NCBI RefSeq assembly: GCF_900112775.1
Contig: NZ_FOYZ01000013.1
Coordinates: forward strand, 35,766-99,765
From: Anaeromicropila populeti
Lineage (GTDB): Bacteria > Bacillota > Clostridia > Lachnospirales > Lachnospiraceae
Reading direction: 5' to 3'
Length of the DNA stretch: 64,000 nt
Numbering within the stretch: position 1 is the first letter of the stretch; every line of letters starts with the position of its first letter. The translations under genes were made by a program, and so were the position numbers. This document shows, piece after piece, positions 62,674-64,000 of the stretch. The notes below the pieces were generated by a model that was not told the origin of the DNA, ran no database searches, and was given only the letters and a program-made list of their open reading frames with translations.

Positions 62674-63678
62674 ATGAGTATGAAAGTAACCCGTACATCT
62701 AGTACAACAACTTCTTCTGCAAAAAGTGGAAGCAAGACAAGCAATAGTACTTCAAGCAGTTCAAATAAGAGCAGCAGTAAAACAAGCAGTAGCAAAAGTT
62801 CGAGTTCAAGTAAGTGCAGTAGTAAAACAAGTAGTAGTAAAAGTTCGACTGCCACTAAGAGCAGTAGTAAAACGAGCAGTAGTAAAAGTTTGACTTCAAC
62901 TAAGAGTAGCAGTAAAACAAGTAGTAGCAAAAGTCCAACTTCAACTAAAAGCAACAGCAATACTACAACTTCATCAAAGAGCACGATAAAAAAAAGCAGT
63001 AGCAAGCCTATCAGTGCAACAAAAACAAGTAGCAACAAAATGCTAGGCTTATCTGCTGTGAGCAGTGCATCCAAAATGGAAGGTAAGATAGCCAGTAATT
63101 CTAATAGTACGAATTCAACTGTACATAGTAATATAAATAGGGTAATCAGTGGAGTCAAATACATAACGGATGCCCCCATAATCTATACGAAACAAGCATT
63201 AAAGTCAACGGTCGTCAGCAGTGCAACTGCATTAGCAAAGAATCCATCTAAAGATTATGTTCCAGGGATGCCACCTAGTGTCTATGAAAAATATAAGAAA
63301 TCCTTAGAGCCAAAGTTCAATGGAAAGACTCCTGCTATTAATAAGATGCTGGATAATCTAGATAAAGATACGTCTTTGAAATTGTCAGATGATAAAAAGG
63401 CGGCAATATTAGTTGCAGGCGAGAAACTTTTAAACGAGGGATATGAGGCTGAATTTGTGGCAGGCGTGCTTGGCAATATCATGAATGAGGGCGAGGCGGG
63501 AAAATTTGAAAGTTCAAATTACTCGTCCGAGCCAAAGAGTAAACCAGATTACTTAATATACATGGATAACCATTTTAATTATGGAGAGAACTTTTCAGGT
63601 CAAAACATAAGTGAAGTTGGGATAAAAGAAACAATTAAATTGCAGAAGAAGGTAGAAGCAACAACGTATTATATGGAT
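62674..63678 (+). pseudogene. Ser-rich, phage-tail-lysozyme-like protein cut by an IS
   Basis: The frame starts at ATG 62674 after a weak AGGAAAC site. Residues 1 to about 125 are a low-complexity Ser/Thr/Lys tract (repeats of SSSKTSSSKS). A globular part follows from about 190; KAAILVAGEKLLNEGYEAEF, VAGVLGNIMNEGEAGKFESS and DYLIYMDNHFNYGENFSG resemble the phage tail tip lysozyme family. The match stops at about residue 335, and the final residues (CQHFFIQFLFGHFR) are read from the end of an IS3-family element, so the catalytic domain is incomplete. The Ser tract could be a linker or a surface-exposed spacer. It is probably a prophage or contact-secretion remnant. Confidence 0.7.
62700..63030. 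repeat. Low-complexity Ser/Thr/Lys-coding repeat
   Basis: Degenerate repeats of units such as agcagtagtaaaac and agtagtaaaagttcgact run through this stretch and code SSSKTSSSKS-type peptides. The reverse strand gives a long Leu-rich frame as a by-product. Confidence 0.85.
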
Positions 63679-64000
63679 TGTCAACACTTTTTTATACAAT
63701 TTTTATTCGGTCATTTTAGATAAACGATATTCTACTGGAGTCATATAATTTAAGGCTCCATGAATACGTTTATTGTTATACCACTTTACATAATCACTTA
63801 ATTCTCTTTTCAGTTCCTCTAAACTGCTAAAAACTCTTTTAAATGCAAATTCTGTCTTTATAATCTTATACCCTGCTTCTGCAACTGCATTATCATATGG
63901 ACACCCTTTTTGGCTTAAGGAACGTTTGATTTTAAAGGCATTTAGAACCTCATCAATTATTTTATTTTTAAACTCGTTTCCTCTGTCTGTATGAAAAACT
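63679..64000 (-). mobile_element. IS3-family insertion sequence, one end
   Basis: One end of an insertion sequence starts near 63679 with tgtcaacactttttt, directly where the lysozyme-like reading frame breaks. The element continues beyond the window with its transposase on the minus strand. The other end and any target-site duplication cannot be seen. Confidence 0.8.
63703..64000 (-). CDS. IS3-family transposase OrfB, C-terminal part
   Basis: The minus-strand frame ends with a TAA at 63703-63705 and is open to the window edge. It reads HTDRGNEFKNKIIDEVLNAF, SLSQKGCPYDNAVAEAGYKI, FSSLEELKRELSDYVKWYNN and KRIHGALNYMTPVEY, the classical end of the DDE (rve) integrase domain with the catalytic Glu region. 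It catalyses cut-and-copy transposition of the element. It is partial because the 5' part lies outside the window; no internal stop is seen in the visible 98 codons. Confidence 0.93.
   Translation of the reverse strand, partial: VFHTDRGNEFKNKIIDEVLNAFKIKRSLSQKGCPYDNAVAEAGYKIIKTEFAFKRVFSSLEELKRELSDYVKWYNNKRIHGALNYMTPVEYRLSKMTE

Noticed and set aside
62658..63179. Minus-strand Leu-rich 173-aa frame resembling a membrane protein
   Set aside because: It is the reverse complement of the Ser/Lys-coding repeat tract; the hydrophobicity is a by-product of the repeat.

Overview
The window comes from a low-GC, Gram-positive anaerobe. The best guess is a Clostridia/Lachnospiraceae-type cellulose degrader. 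The support is AT-rich coding sequence with strong AGGAGG-type ribosome sites, a secreted GH9 cellulase with a Pro-Thr linker and a CBM3 domain, an [FeFe]-hydrogenase-like chemoreceptor, and clostridial housekeeping genes (argS, queA, ppk, ppx). Genus and species cannot be fixed from the sequence.

Region 1 (1 to about 40745) is the larger part of a hybrid trans-AT polyketide/non-ribosomal peptide gene cluster, and its 5' part lies before the window. Three giant synthase genes run in one direction. The first (1-3765, incomplete at its 5' end) is KR-ACP-KS0-ACP. The second (3872-22939, 6355 aa) is C-A(Gly)-PCP / KS-DH-KR-cMT-ACP / KS-DHlike-ACP / KS-[Ser-less ACP-like insert]-DH-KR-ACP / KS0-ACP. 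The third (22978-33711, 3577 aa) is Cy-Cy-A(Thr)-PCP-PCP-Ox-Ox / C-A(basic residue)-PCP-reductase. No acyltransferase domain is present, so malonyl units must be loaded in trans. Read in order, the line adds glycine, builds a short C-methylated unsaturated polyketide, makes a 5-methyloxazole(line) from threonine, adds an Orn/Lys-like residue and releases the chain reductively as an aldehyde, alcohol or cyclic imine. Behind the synthases lie a MATE exporter, a UvrA-like ABC protein fused to a transglutaminase-like domain whose nucleophile position is Asn, a small cupin and a C45-type Ntn hydrolase. The UvrA-like protein resembles drug-resistance UvrA paralogues and suggests that the product acts on DNA. 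This cluster is the most interesting content of the window.

Region 2 (40746-60802) is chromosomal core. It holds a short-chain dehydrogenase, a CheX-like/CheY pair, argS, the GH9 cellulase, and a five-gene run comprising an [FeFe]-hydrogenase-like/MCP fusion, a DUF815 ATPase, a MoxR ATPase, a DUF58 protein and a TgpA-like membrane transglutaminase. It ends with a divergent ppx-ppk operon next to queA.

Region 3 (60803-64000) is a scrapyard of accessory DNA. It has a small unknown ORF, a frameshifted DUF3696-type ATPase pseudogene with a truncated partner (possibly a decayed defence pair), short unassigned remnants, and a Ser-rich phage-tail-lysozyme-like gene cut by an IS3-family insertion sequence that runs off the end of the window.
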